In this document: positions 24,470-36,257 of the stretch, piece after piece
How the letters are laid out: each line of letters starts with the position of its first letter
Numbering within the stretch: position 1 is the stretch's first letter
Source of the DNA: Allacma fusca
Taxonomy: Eukaryota; Arthropoda; Collembola; Symphypleona; Sminthuridae
Direction of reading: 5' to 3'
DNA length: 64,000 bases
Assembly: GCA_947179485.1 (NCBI GenBank)
Contig: OX359246.1
Coordinates: 15,996,001 to 16,060,000 of the forward strand
Position numbers and translations under genes: made by a program
Notes under the pieces: generated by a model
Databases searched by the model: none
The model's input: only the letters and a program-made list of their open reading frames with translations
Told to the model about the DNA's origin: nothing

Positions 24470-26670
24470 CGAAAAAAAAAATTTCACAACATAAAGTCTG
24501 TCAAGAGTTAAATAAAAATAATTAAACATAAAATTCCTGAAATAAACTTCCTTGAATATTTCAATCACACCCAGCTCTGTGATACAGTAATGCCTAAATT
24601 TTTTTTTTCAAAGAAATACAGTTTAGATTTTATTGAGTACCAATTAAAAGACTGGCAATGCCGTTCACTGCAAAGTTCAGGAACAATGGCGTGGATTCCC
24701 TTTCAATAGTCCGGAATGGGCCATCCCTTATGCCTATAGGAAATATCGCAGCAATTCTCTTGCTATACGCAGAACTTCTTCTGCTCAATATACTCAATGT
24801 GGACAATAAAGCCATTTCCGCTTTTACCTCCTTCATGTACTCACGCACAGAGAATGCGCTCCCAAACCCGGTGACAAAAAGGGCAGCTGCGTACATCGAC
24901 TCTAAAATTAGAAATGTGCCTAATCCAGAGTTTCCAGAAAATACTCGGATCCCAGTATAACACGTTGTGATCGAATTAAACAACAAGAAAATTTTAACAA
25001 AGTATGTATATAATGGAAGAATTTCCAATATTAAATAGTTGAATCACTAATTGAGTGTAAACGCTCTGCAAAATGTATTTCTCCAAGTCAAGTTTGCAGG
25101 ACCCCCTATGCAAATATGATAATGATGAGCGCTCCAGCGAGATGCATAAACATTATTCAATAGTTATTACAAACAAGATAATGAACTTGACCATAATATC
25201 TTTTAGCGTGAACTCACCTCATTGATTTAAGTATTTGGCACAGATTTGTTTGCGTATTTTCGAAGAATAAAATACAGTTGTTTAAAAAAAGTAAACACAC
25301 AATACCATACATGTATTCCACATAGAATTCCTGCAGCATTAGTATTGTAAAAATCAATGGGTTTTGCATGGATTTGTGGAGTAACTGGAAAAGGTGAACT
25401 TTTGTGCACAGTAAGGCCACCAGAATTTCCATACAATAGCGACTGCAAGACCTGAGTACGGCCACAGAACTGTGAACCTCTCTCGAACTGTGTATTTCTT
25501 CCCTGGTTGGAAAATGTGATGTTTTCCTGCAGATACATTTGCCTCATATTGTTATATATACATACATAAATACATCAACATATGCTTTTATTTTGTGCAA
25601 TTAATTATTTGATACTCATAGATTTTGTTGAGCTTAGTGCGTAATAAAAGCACACATTTTGTATTATTATTTGATCCATAAAATGTTTCGATACCTTGAA
25701 ATCTGGGACTCTTTTCTACTCTCATGGAGCAGTTAAAAATTGTGGCTGTAATAAGACCCGTTCGAAAATATAATGCAAATTGAATCACCATAGCACAGGC
25801 GAATATCATCGTAAACATAGCATTGAGAGCCATATCTATGAGTGAATATATTTCGTTATTGTAAAAGGACGCTTTCAAAATCAAAAAGTACAAGCTTAAG
25901 CAAATACGAAAAGCCCCGTACAAAAAGGACATAACAGAAAGGATTTTACGCTTTTTACTACCAATACGCATTGCAATTGATCCTCCATCCTGGAAATGGA
26001 GTTCAAAAGGAATTAAATATATTTTTGAAGCAATGTTAACCAAATTAATGTAAATGCTTAAATCTGTGGTACTCAACATGCTGAACGGAGTAAGTTGTTC
26101 TTTTGGAAGCAGAAATTTTAGTGATCCACTCTAGCAGCTTTGTAACACATTGATATGTGTCTGTTTATTGACAAGATATTTCCTGTTTCCAGGTATACAT
26201 AAATCTTTGCTTCACTATACGTAAAACATCAGTTAGCTGCACCTTGAATTGTAATTTACAGAATTTCCCCGTTATTGTTTTTAATAGCCGATAATTAGGT
26301 ATTTATGTCAATGTTTTTGCCAGTAGTTGTTAATTACGAAGCAAAAGTCTTGCTTCTAACTGTGTATTTCAATGTGTGAATGTAGCAATGTTTGCATAAC
26401 AACTAATTAACAACTCACGGAATAGTTCAATTAGACAATCATAGCTTGAAAAACACTGGAATCAGTTAAAATGATTTCCTGGTTTCAGAATTTTTTTCCG
26501 ATGCATAATAACCCTTTATTATTAAATATTTTCAAGTATTCCGGTCACTTAAAGAAATATGCATTCCTGAGTACCCCTGAAAACTGAATACAGATGAAGC
26601 ACTTGTGCTAAAATACAAACTGGAAAATACAGAACGCAGTATAATCTAGACCTTAAAAAATAATTTGTAA
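24470..26670. repeat. Segmental duplication, left copy
   Basis: The block from cctgaaataaacttccttga (about 24535) through receptor copy 2 to ataatctagacct (about 26650) is repeated, same orientation, at about 33330-35490. Flanking non-coding DNA is shared on both sides, so the unit is about 2.1 kb of genomic DNA rather than a retrocopy. Confidence 0.8.
24630..26079 (-). pseudogene. Chemoreceptor family 1, copy 2, disabled
   Basis: Exon 1 (26079 to about 25694, donor GTATCG) starts MLSTTDLSIYI and has FLYGAFRICLSLYFLILKAS. Exon 2 (about 25535-25219, donor GTGAGT) holds LCTKVHLFQLLHKS and FYVEYMYGIV. Exon 3 (about 25110-24630) holds SGNSGLGTFLILESMY, SKRIAAIFPIGIRDGPFRTI, ERESTPLFLNF and ends LLIGTQ with the stop overlapping an AATAAA signal. 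Compared with copies 1, 3 and 4, exon 2 lacks one base near 25440 and exon 3 carries a 4-base insertion (tandem atac) near 25015, so the frame is broken twice. Hydrophobic segments and the C-terminal block fit an insect/crustacean-type gustatory receptor. Its flanks and body are duplicated at copy 4. Confidence 0.8.
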
Positions 26671-26679
26671 ATGCTATTT

Positions 26680-28811
26680 TTTAAACCGCATTAACATTGA
26701 TCGAATCTTCTGCAAAATCTTGTGCGCTACATTTTTCCCCAACACGAACTCGTACTCACAAATGTAACTGCACCAGCAAATTAACTGGACCTAAATGCAG
26801 CTGTATATGTTGTTAATTTTGGCGACGTGGGGTTAACTGTTTGATACATTCGAACAGAAAGAGATAATTATTTATTATTTTTTGATTTATTGCTTAATTA
26901 AAGCATCATTTATTATTATTAGTTTTAAATGTGAGCAAAACCGTGCGAGTTTTTTTTCCTGTACACGCTAACAAGGTTTGCAAGAATCAGTGAAGTGCAC
27001 GGATTTTTAGAAATTAAAATTTTTTTACACATCCAAAGAATCCGCTGGTTAGTTATTTTGTAATTCCGATATCTCAGAAACGGAGAAACTTAAAGAAATT
27101 ATACAAGTACCAACAAATTGGCTATTGCTTTCATTTACGCCTGTTCATATTTTCGATCACAGAACATGTTGGTTAATTGTAATTAGTTAAAGTTGCAAAA
27201 ACTTGACTGTCAGACGTGCAAGTGCCACACAGTGAACGAATGTATAGTAGCACCAGTTTACCTGACTATTTAACATTTTATGTCCAAATTTCCAATTACC
27301 TAAAGCGAACATATTTCAAAATAAACATTAGGAGAAGTTTGAAAGGAACCGGCATTTTTCCCCATATAAAAATCAAAAGAAGATCAGCAAGTAGTACGAC
27401 AATACTCCCGATTTTTTTTAATGGTTTGCTAATTTATTGACAGACACACGATCAAAGCTCGTGGAATTGAATACTGTGTTTTTAAAGTTGAAATTTGAGA
27501 CCAGGAAATAGATACATCGTTCCTAGAATTACAGATATTGACTAGTGAATTACTTTTACCGAAATTCGTTTCCTGTTTTGGAAACAAAATGAAAGTGGAA
27601 GGCTCATTTGAAAATAAAACTTTTTTCCTGAATGTCCTGTTCAGCTGAATGATTAATATTAATCAGGTTTCATATGTAACAATCGTAAGTTTTATATCAT
27701 TGATTTGATCCATAAAATTACTTGTTGAATTTTTAAGCGATTTTTGAAACGAATAAATTGAGCACATATTTTAAGATCATTTTTACGTAAATAATCTTGG
27801 CAGCTTAAATAACTAGTGTTCTTCCCAAGCATCCCAAATGGAAGAACGCAAAGCACGACACCTTTTATGGAAAATGTGAGCTCTACTAAAATTGTGAGTT
27901 TATTTGTACTTCTTAAAACTGGGCTCAGATTCAGTAACCAAGTTCGAGTAAACAAGTAACACTTCAAAAAGAACATCTAATTGATTATTTCAACAATTGG
28001 ATTTATTCCAAAGCTTACAATTTTGCAGTGATTCAAGTTAACTTTCTACTGACTCGGACATTTCTTCTTTCACATCTAAAAGATTTGGAACCCATCACAA
28101 TACACGACACGAACTTTACAAACTGACGACGGCAACATATAAGTTCATACATATGTAGCCGTCTGTACGTATATGAGTCTCATGTTTATTCTTTATCTTC
28201 TTTATTTACTCACAAATACATCTCTTATGCATATTGCTCTCTGTTGTGATTGGGAGAATATTCTTTCTAAAACTTAATAATCAGCCCGCAAAACCTTAAA
28301 GTAAATACAATTTTTAGCGAAACTTCGAAAACGACACCTAATTCTATTTAATATTAGTAGTTACATACCATTCCTGTCCGTCAAACAAAAACACAGAAAT
28401 TCACAGCCATAAAAATACAACTAATTGCTCACGAAAGCTTACCCCATCTAGAACAGATAGTAAGTTTAAACAAACAAGTGATATTACGTTCATTATCTTC
28501 GCTTGCTCCGGAAAGCATTATATTAATAGGGAGATGTATAAAGTTCTAGCTGCCGGCTGGAATAAGTTCACGGTAAAAATTCGTATTGGATGCAAGGTTC
28601 TGAACCTGGAAATTGAGCAATTAAGTAAAAATGCGGCATATAACTGTAAAATTATAACCAAATACTATACGACACACAATCTAAATAACATAAATGTATA
28701 TAAAAGTCATAGCAACATTGATGCTATTCGCGTATACACTGAAATAATATACATCAATAATCTAACTTACAAAACCTTTTTCAATGACATGCATTCATTA
28801 CTGTTTGCCCT
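26680..28811. other. Stretch without a supported gene
   Basis: One minus-strand frame (27692-27976, 94 codons) has two hydrophobic segments (TILVELTFSIKGVVLCVLPF) and could be an exon of an unrecognised membrane protein, but I find no partner exon or family match. The plus-strand frame 28534-29037 overlaps receptor copy 3 and is a shadow. Confidence 0.35.
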
Positions 28812-30621
28812 TTATTTAGTACTAACTAGAAGACTGGTGATGCCGTTGGCAGCAAAATCTAGAAACAATGGCGTTGATTCCCTTTCAATACTCCGAAATG
28901 GACCAACTTGTATGCCTACAGGAAATATCGCAGCAATTCTCTTGCTAAACCAAGAATTTCCTTGCCTACTGAATCTACTCAATCTGAGAAACCGATACAT
29001 TTCGATTTTTAACTCCTTCATTTATTCAGGCAAATGAAATGCTGTTCCAAACCCGGTGGCAAATACAATAGCTGTATATATTGACGCCGAAATTAGTAAT
29101 ACGCCTAAACCCAGATGTCCAGAAAATGTCCGCACTCCAGCATAACCCGCTAAAACCGAAGTAAACAGCAGGAAAATTGTAAAAACGTATAAACATCTGG
29201 AGTTCCCCTCATTAAATAGTTGAATAGCAAGTTGAATCTTAACGTTTTTTGAAATGCATTTTTTCAAGTTAATTTTAGAGGATGTCCTGTAAAAACATCT
29301 AAAAATTAGGAAATCATTATTGTATTCAAAACAATGCATACTCAATCACGTTATCCTTCAACGTGAACTAACCTTGTTGATTCAAGTATTTGATACAGAG
29401 TTTTCTGAGTATTTTCAAGGAATAAAATACTGTTTTCGAAAAGCATTACATCCGCAGTGCTGTACAGGTATTCAATATAGAATTCTTGCAGAAGAAGTAT
29501 TGCAAATGTTAGTGGGTTCTGCAGGGATTTGTGAAGGAACTGGAACACGTGAACTTTTGTGCACAGTGTGGCAACAAGAATGTTCAAAGCAGTAGTGAAT
29601 GCAAAACCTGAGTATGGGCACAGAACTGTGAACTTCTCTCGAACCGTGTATTCTTTCCTTGATTGAAAAATGTAATGCTTTCCTACAGGTATAATTGAGG
29701 TATATAATTGTGTTATATATATGTATATAACACCTTTATTAAATATTATATTTCAATTTATAGCATGAATTGTTTATTACATATTTTACACATAATTTGA
29801 CTCATTACCTGCTAAATCAGAGCTCCATTTGTCTTCTGTAAAGTTGGAATTAAAAATCGCTGCTGTAATATCGGCATTCCGGAAATACAATTCAAATTGG
29901 ATGAAAACAGCACATCCAAAAATCGTCATAAACATAGCATTGAGGACAATATCTATGAGTGCAAAGCAAAGCAACCTTTATTGTCTTTCAGTACACAGAC
30001 TATAACAATCTTACATTCAGTTTTTACATTGCATGTTAATATGGTTTGGGACGCAGCCCGTTAATCTTAACCTAATTTGCTTAATCTATGGAGGTGAGAG
30101 AGCAAGGTAACATAGAAGGAGAATATATCCCACGACGAACTGAGGGTGCACTGTCTAGCTGTAACAGAGGCACCCATATCCCGAAGAACGGTAAGTTCAC
30201 TCACACTGAAGTGAGTGTTTGGGTGCATGCTAACTAGCAGTACATCCCACAGAACCCAACATCTATCTCTCTCTTTCTCTCACCTCCGCGACTGCAGGGG
30301 CACTGGGCTTTGAAGCCATTCCTCAACGATGGTAGTTGAGTACATTCAGTGCTGGACTACTCCTGCAGTCCTAATATCTATGAGTGAATATATATCATTA
30401 TTGGATGCAGATATTTTCAAAATCAGGAAGTACAGGCTTAAGCAAATACGAAACGCCCCATACAAAAATTGTAACATAGAAATGAGTTGACGCGTTTTGC
30501 TTCCAGTACGCATTTCAACCCGTTCTCCATCCTGTAAATGTAGATCAAAGGGAATCAAATATAATTTTGAGGCTGTACAAAGCAAACGAAGGTAAACTTT
30601 TAAATCTACGGAGCTCAGCAT
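28812..30621 (-). pseudogene. Chemoreceptor family 1, copy 3, interrupted by a retroelement
   Basis: The start MLSSVDLKVYL (ATG at 30619-30621) is chosen because all copies share M-x4-DL-x-(I/L/V)Y; a longer upstream frame exists. Exon 1 runs to about 29812 (donor GTAATG) but is split by a 411-bp insertion (29962-30372) flanked by a 14-bp duplication. Exon 2 (about 29690-29371, donor GTTAGT) is open: LNILVATLCTKVHVFQFLHK and FYIEYLYS. Exon 3 (about 29300-28812) is open except for one TAA at 29022 in the place of the Tyr codon of copy 2 (E-Y-M-K becomes E-stop-M-K). It ends SKRIAAIFPVGIQVGPFRSI, ERESTPLFLDF, with AATAAA overlapping the stop. Apart from the insertion and the nonsense codon it is the best preserved copy. 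Confidence 0.8.
29962..30372 (-). mobile_element. 411-bp SINE-like or truncated LINE insertion with 14-bp TSD
   Basis: The perfect duplication aatatctatgagtg flanks the insert at 29948-29961 and 30373-30386. Long duplications of this kind are typical of target-primed reverse transcription. On the minus strand the insert starts aggactgcaggagtagtcc and ends gacaataaaggttgctttg, an AATAAA-like tail with no poly-A run. I see no tRNA-type A/B boxes. Older fragments of the same family occur at 13.72-13.91 and 14.0-14.1 kb. Confidence 0.85.
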
Positions 30622-30813
30622 TTCAAACAGAATTATTAATTCTTCTAGAAGGAGCTCAAATGTCAGATTTGTAGGAGCACCGTTGAAATAGAGCAATTTG
30701 TTACTGTTTATTGATGATTTTTCTGTTAGAAAGTTTCCTTGAACAAAGTTTCCTTCGAACATGTAGAAATTAATAACACCAAAAGTATAAATACTCGACA
30801 TAACAGGATACAA

Positions 30814-31349
30814 CTAATAAAAACAAATTATCCCTGCGAAATGTCATTGGTTGTCTTCGACCCTTTTAATTATATTTTCAACAATAATGGTGAGAAAAGC
30901 TAATAATGGCATCAGTTGATTTAATTAAAGTAATTTAGGTAGGATTAAATTAATTTCCTGGTCCCGGTATTGTAAACAAGTGTTCTTGTTTTAGTTGATT
31001 ACGTCAAGCAATTACATAATGTGCATTCATAAATGCCTCATCATAAAGGGTTGAGTGATCCAAATTAATTGCTACGAAAAATAAAAAAAAAACAGACTCA
31101 GAAATAATTATTGTCATATCGAAAATTACTTGATATTATGGGATAGGTTCTGTTTAGTGAACTTAAGAACAGGGATGAAAAAATAAAAATTCCTATTCCA
31201 ATTACAATACCTGCTTAAATTTAATTTCGATTTAGATTCCGATTCCGATGTATCCAAATAATTAATTTTGAATTCTGATACGAATTAATTCAAATACTTT
31301 TAAATAATTCCGATTCCAATTCAGATAATCAGGCATGTGTAACCTCGTG
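30814..31349. other. Gene-less AT-rich stretch
   Basis: No gene. 31195-31330 has a degenerate run of attccgattc/gaattc phrases, also seen at 32335-32415, so the two flanks around the 31.35-31.89 kb element look like parts of one simple-repeat element. Confidence 0.4.
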
Positions 31350-31891
31350 TATGTTTCCCATAATTGACGACTCGTGATGAAGACAAAAGCGACCCCCCAG
31401 GCTATATCCGGCGAGTACTGGAATCGGGTAATATTATAATTTTACCTGTGCTGGATATTATAAATCCCGGGTCCAAAGCCCGGATGTGATTAGCACGTAA
31501 AAGGTCTGACACCCAGTAGTGATTAATACATTGTTGCAGCGAAAGTCACGAATTTTTGAATATTTATACATATCGGGTATTGTATTACCTGGTTCCAGTA
31601 TTCGCCGGATATTTGTGCTAGCAGTAAAGTAACAGACTATAAGCCATAAGTGGATTTACATTTTGTTTGGTCCTAATTGGCCAACACAAACGGTAGTAAT
31701 AATGATGTAACCATGCTAACCTAAGCCGGGTTTCCTGTTACCCGAATGGGTCCAAAAAATTTATTCAGGCTCCTTGTCTGGTGTTGAACACAATTGCGTC
31801 ATCGGTTTTGCCTTAAACGCAGTATTTTGGAAATAACCTGAGGAGACACTTTTGTCTTCATCACGGGACGTCAGTTATGGGAAACCTACAC
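31350..31891. mobile_element. Fold-back/MITE element (about 540 bp) with nested inverted repeats
   Basis: The outer arms at 31350-31391 and 31849-31891 are about 40-bp inverted repeats sharing gtttcccataa, tgacg and gtgatgaagacaaaag. A second inverted pair lies inside: atatccggcgagtactggaa (about 31404) and ttccagtattcgccggatat (about 31593-31612). No coding frame. A half-element in the opposite orientation lies at 43947-44125. TSD is not clear. Confidence 0.75.
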
Positions 31892-32499
31892 CACGCTTTT
31901 GCAGGGGTTCCTGCGGTTTTCGACCTCGGGAATCGTTTAAATGAAAAGTAATGCAGAGAAAAGTCTTTGCACAGTAACGTGAGTTACTGAAATGCTCAAA
32001 ATTACAGATTTTACTTGATGGAGAATTTCAGAAAATTTCGAATCATTCCATCACTCGAACAAATTAGTTCAATTGTCACTTGTGCGTTACATAGTTGTTC
32101 CACTGAATACGTTGGAACATATCTTTCATTTTGATTTTTTTGTGTTTATATTATCAATTATAGTCGTAGTAATCATGAAAAAATGATTCTGCCTTTCTTT
32201 CCATTTATATTATTACAATAAAGAACTATTTACGCAAAAAGCAATATAGAAGTGTAAGGACAGTAAGGAGGGGGCCGTAAAGAGCCCTTTATGGCTGTGT
32301 AATGTAATGTTATAGAAATTGATTTTTCATTATTTTAAATTCCGATGCTTATATTTTAAATTTTCGAATTCTTTTTCAATTCCGACTCGAATGCTGATTC
32401 GATTTTTCAACCCTGTTAAAAAGCCATGGGTTTCGCCAATGATAAATTCATTTAAAGCGCATTTATAAGCTTGTTAGTGATTTCCTTATTTCTTAAGGG

Positions 32500-32700
32500 C
32501 GTTTTCAAAATTAAGTAATTAGTACAAGCTTAAGACAATCAGAAAGGTCGCGTACAAAAATAACACCAGGAAATTGATTTGTCATATTTGCTACCAGTGT
32601 ACAGTCCAATCGGTTCTCAAATCCTACAAATGTAGAACAAAAAGAATTCCATACAATAGACCACAACAAAGAACATTTTTTAAACCTGCGGGACATAACA
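32500..32700 (-). pseudogene. Relic of a family-1 chemoreceptor exon 1
   Basis: Minus-strand translation in one frame reads, with stops, like the family exon-1 block: a LHL-like remnant, then FLVLFLYATFLIVLSLY in the position of FLYGAFRICLSLYFLI, then LNFENAL. It has three stops and no exon 2 or 3. It is an old fifth copy reduced to about 200 bases. Confidence 0.6.
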
Positions 32701-33329
32701 CTGATCGGAATGTTTTGGTCTTCTGAAAACCGTTAAAATGTAGGTGATCTGTAGGAACATCACTATTGCATTCATGTGTGATTGTTATGTTTCTGCATAT
32801 TAAAGATATTTTCTTTTGAAACTATGGGGTACTATGTGTGAACAATAAAGTTTAGTTTCACTAAAAAATAAATTGTTATTTATCAAAGTTTATAACTATT
32901 AATTCTTAAAATATCAAAATACTATTGGCACTCCATTATCTTTGGAAATTGTAATTGTTATTTAGCAGACGAATAGGAATAGTCCTTTAAATACTATATG
33001 AAAGCAAATATAAACATTTATTTTGTAGACATTTAAGGAATAACTAACTCCTGAAATTTAAAGTTGAATTGTTGATTAAAATATTAGAAATGATTAAAAC
33101 GCTTATCTGGTGTGGGAATTGTAAATAATATTCCCTATATAAATGCTTCCGACGATTATCCCAATGCCCTTTCCCGGAATTTAACTATTGTTGTTCCAAA
33201 TAGCCGAATACTATAGGGTGTACAAGAACCATTATACATCCTACGTTTTCAAAATTCAATCATGGTACTCAATTATGGAAGGTTGGCTTTCGCAAAGAAT
33301 TTTATTTTGCATAAAAAAAGGATACTTCA

Positions 33330-35490
33330 AAGTAATCGGTCAAACATTAAATAAACATAATAGTACATAAAAATCCTGAAATAAACTTCCTTGAATATTC
33401 CAGTCACATAGCACTACAGCACGCTGTGATACAGTAATGTCTAAATTTTTTTTCCAAAGAAATACAGTTTACATTTTATTGAGTACCAATTAAAAGACTG
33501 GCAATGCCGTTCGATGAAAAATTCAGGAATAAAGGCGTGGATTCCCTTTCAATAGTCTGGAATGGACCAGCCTTTATGCCAACTGGGAATATCGCAGCAA
33601 TTCTCTTGCTAAATCCGGAACTTCTTTTTCTCAATTTACTCAATCTGGACAATAGAGCCATTTCGGCCTTTACCTCCTTCATGTGCTCAAGCACAGAAAA
33701 TGCGTTCCCAAACTCAGTGACAAAAAGGGCAGCTGCGTAAATTGACTCTAAAATTAGAAATGCTCCTAAAAGAGTTTCCAGAAAATATTCGGATCACTAT
33801 AGAACAAGTTATGACCGAATTAAACATCAGGCAAATTTTAACAAAGTATAAAACCGAAGAATTTCCAATATTAAATAGTTGAGTATAAACGCTCTTCAAA
33901 ATGCACTTCTCCAAATCCAACTTGCAGGACCCCCTACGCAAATATGATAATAATAAGCGCTACTAGCTACATGCATAAACATTATTCAATGGTTATTACA
34001 AACAAGATAGTAAACTTGACCATAATATCTTTTAGCGTGAACTCACCTCAATGATTTAAGTATTTGACACAGAGTTGCCTGCGTGTTGTCGAAAAATAAA
34101 ATACAGTTATTTAAAAATATTAAACACAGAATACAATACATATATCCTAGATAGAATTCTTGCATCATAAGTACTGTATTGTAAAAATCAATGGGTTTTG
34201 TATGGATTTGTGTAGTAACTGGAAAAGGTGAACTTTTGTGCACAGTGTGGCCACCATAATTTCCAAAGCAATGCAGAATGCAAGACCTAAGTAGGCCCAT
34301 AGAACTACGAATTTCTCTCGAAATGTGTATTCCTTCCCTGGTTGGAAAATGTAATGTTTTCCTGCAGATAATTTCCGGCATATTATCGTATAATTATACA
34401 TCAACCTATATACTTTATTTTGTGCAATAAATTATTTCATACTCATATATTTTATTGAGTTGAGTGCGTAATAAAAACATGCATATAATATTATTATCTG
34501 ATCCGTAAAATGGCTCATTACCTTGAAATCTGGAGCTCTTTTCTACTTTGATGGAGCAGTTAAAAATTGTTGCTGTAATAATACCCGTTCGAAAATATAA
34601 TGCAAATTGAATCACAATCATACAGGCGAATAACATCGTAAACATAGCACTGAGAGCCATGTCTATGAGCGAATACATTTCGTTATTGTAAACGGACGCT
34701 TTCAAAATCAAAAAGTACAAGCTTAAACAAGCACGAAACGCCCCATACAAAAAGGACATACGAGAAAGGATTTGACGCTTTTTACTACCAACAAGCATTT
34801 CAATTGATCCTTCATCCTGGAAATGAAGTTCAAAAGGAATTAAATATATTTTCGAAGCAATTTGAACCATTTGAATATAAAGTTTTAAATCTGTGGCACT
34901 CAACATACGAAAGGACTAATTTATTCTTCTGGAAATCGAAATGTGAGTGATCAATAGGAGCAGCGTTGTAGAACAGTATTATATGTATGTCCCCTTTTTT
35001 TTATAAGAGACCTGTTTCCAAATGTGCATGAAGATTTATTTCACAATACGTAAAACACCAGTAAGCTGCACCCTTAATTATTATTTAAGGAATTTCCCCA
35101 TATTAGCTTTTAATTGCTGATAATTAGATATTTGCACCATTGTTTTTGCGAATTGTTGTTATTTACCAGAGGAAAGCCTCTCCTTCCTTTAATTGTGTAT
35201 ATAAATGTGTAAATTTAGCAATATATGTGCACAAAAACTAAATAACAACTCTGAGAATAATTTAATTAGACAATTACTGCTTGAAAAATACTAGAATTTG
35301 TTAAAATGATTTCTTGGTGCCAGAATAATTTTCCGGTACATAATAACCCATAAGTAAGTGTTCCACTCACCTAAAGAGCTATGTGTTCCTGAGTACCCCA
35401 GAAAGTTAAATACAGAAGCCATTGAGATAAGATACAAAGTGGATTATAAATAATGGACCATAATCTAGACCTAAAAACCATCAAAACTAG
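33330..35490. repeat. Segmental duplication, right copy
   Basis: Matches 24470-26670 in order and orientation, including the downstream cctgaaataaacttccttga and upstream cctgagtacccc blocks. The BEL/Pao element is inserted about 30 bases past its right edge. Confidence 0.8.
33476..34906 (-). pseudogene. Chemoreceptor family 1, copy 4, disabled
   Basis: Exon 1 (34522-34906, donor GTAATG) starts MLSATDLKLYIQ and is open, with ASKIYLIPFELHF and FLYGAFRACLSLYFLILKAS. Exon 2 (about 34368-34048) follows acceptor ctgcag and begins KHYIFQPGKEYTFREKF; a 5-base insertion near 34175 shifts the frame before the FYLGYMY block. Exon 3 (about 33935-33476) begins GSCKLDLEKCIL, has a 12-base in-frame deletion relative to copy 2, then a 2-base deletion near 33770; it ends SKRIAAIFPVGIKAGPFQTI, ERESTPLFLNF, LLIGTQ with AATAAA overlapping the stop. 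Its close relation to copy 2 with non-shared lesions means the two decayed separately after duplication. Confidence 0.8.
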
Positions 35491-35520
35491 TAAGAATGAA
35501 GTATGTTGTGTAAAGAAATG

Positions 35521-36257
35521 TGTCGTTGAGTTTTCAAGGTACGACACGACCTTGCCTTCGATAGCTCTCGTAAAATCAAACTTAAAAATACAGAGCATTT
35601 TCAACAACATGAGAATATTTATTTATTCCGGACCACAGAGTTACATACTTCCATAGATTTTAAAATGGAGATTTATTTCCTGAATTTCCTGTAACTGGTC
35701 AAATAGTTTCAAACAATAATTAATAAATGTACATAACTTCCACAAAATGGCTATTTTACTTTGAGCCTATTTATAATTAATTGTAATTAAATGTGCACTT
35801 TTAATAATACTGATTGTCATAAAATTAATTGTAAAGTGTACAAATTCAACTCTTCGAATTTCTTATAAACTGGAGAAACACAAAACTTGTCACGCTTTCT
35901 TTTTCTTTCGGAGCCCTTCTCGGACACTTCTTTCCTCCTTGGATGACTTGGAAACTTCCTTCTCAGATCCGCCATGCCAGTCCTTTTTCCTCACCCCATT
36001 TTCTGTCCTCTCGACGCTGATTGGCTGATCACTCGCTCGGCCATTTTCATCTCCCTTCCCGATTGGCTGCTGCAACTTCTCCTCCATTAGTTTCTTCTTA
36101 CCTTCCCTGGTAACTTCGTGTAAGGTTTTGAGTTGCTTAGGAACATCTGGAGTTTTCTGTAACTCTAACGCTTCAGTAACTCCAGTCGTAATTTTAGCCT
36201 CTGGTTCAATATATGTACCATCATTGCCAGAAGCATTATTCAGCATTCTCGACGACA
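35521..36257 (-). repeat. BEL/Pao 3' LTR (737 bp)
   Basis: Direct repeat of 42912-43648. In element orientation it begins TGTCGTCGAG and ends CTCAACGACA. Unusually, its first 368 bases encode the last 122 codons of the gag-pol frame, which stops inside the LTR at 35890. Confidence 0.95.

Noticed and set aside
27692-27976. 94-codon minus-strand frame with hydrophobic segments
   Set aside because: It might be an exon, but no partner exon, splice phase agreement or family similarity was found; it does not align with either receptor family.
28534-29037. 167-codon plus-strand frame
   Set aside because: Its second half is antisense to receptor copy 3 exon 3; the first half has no support.
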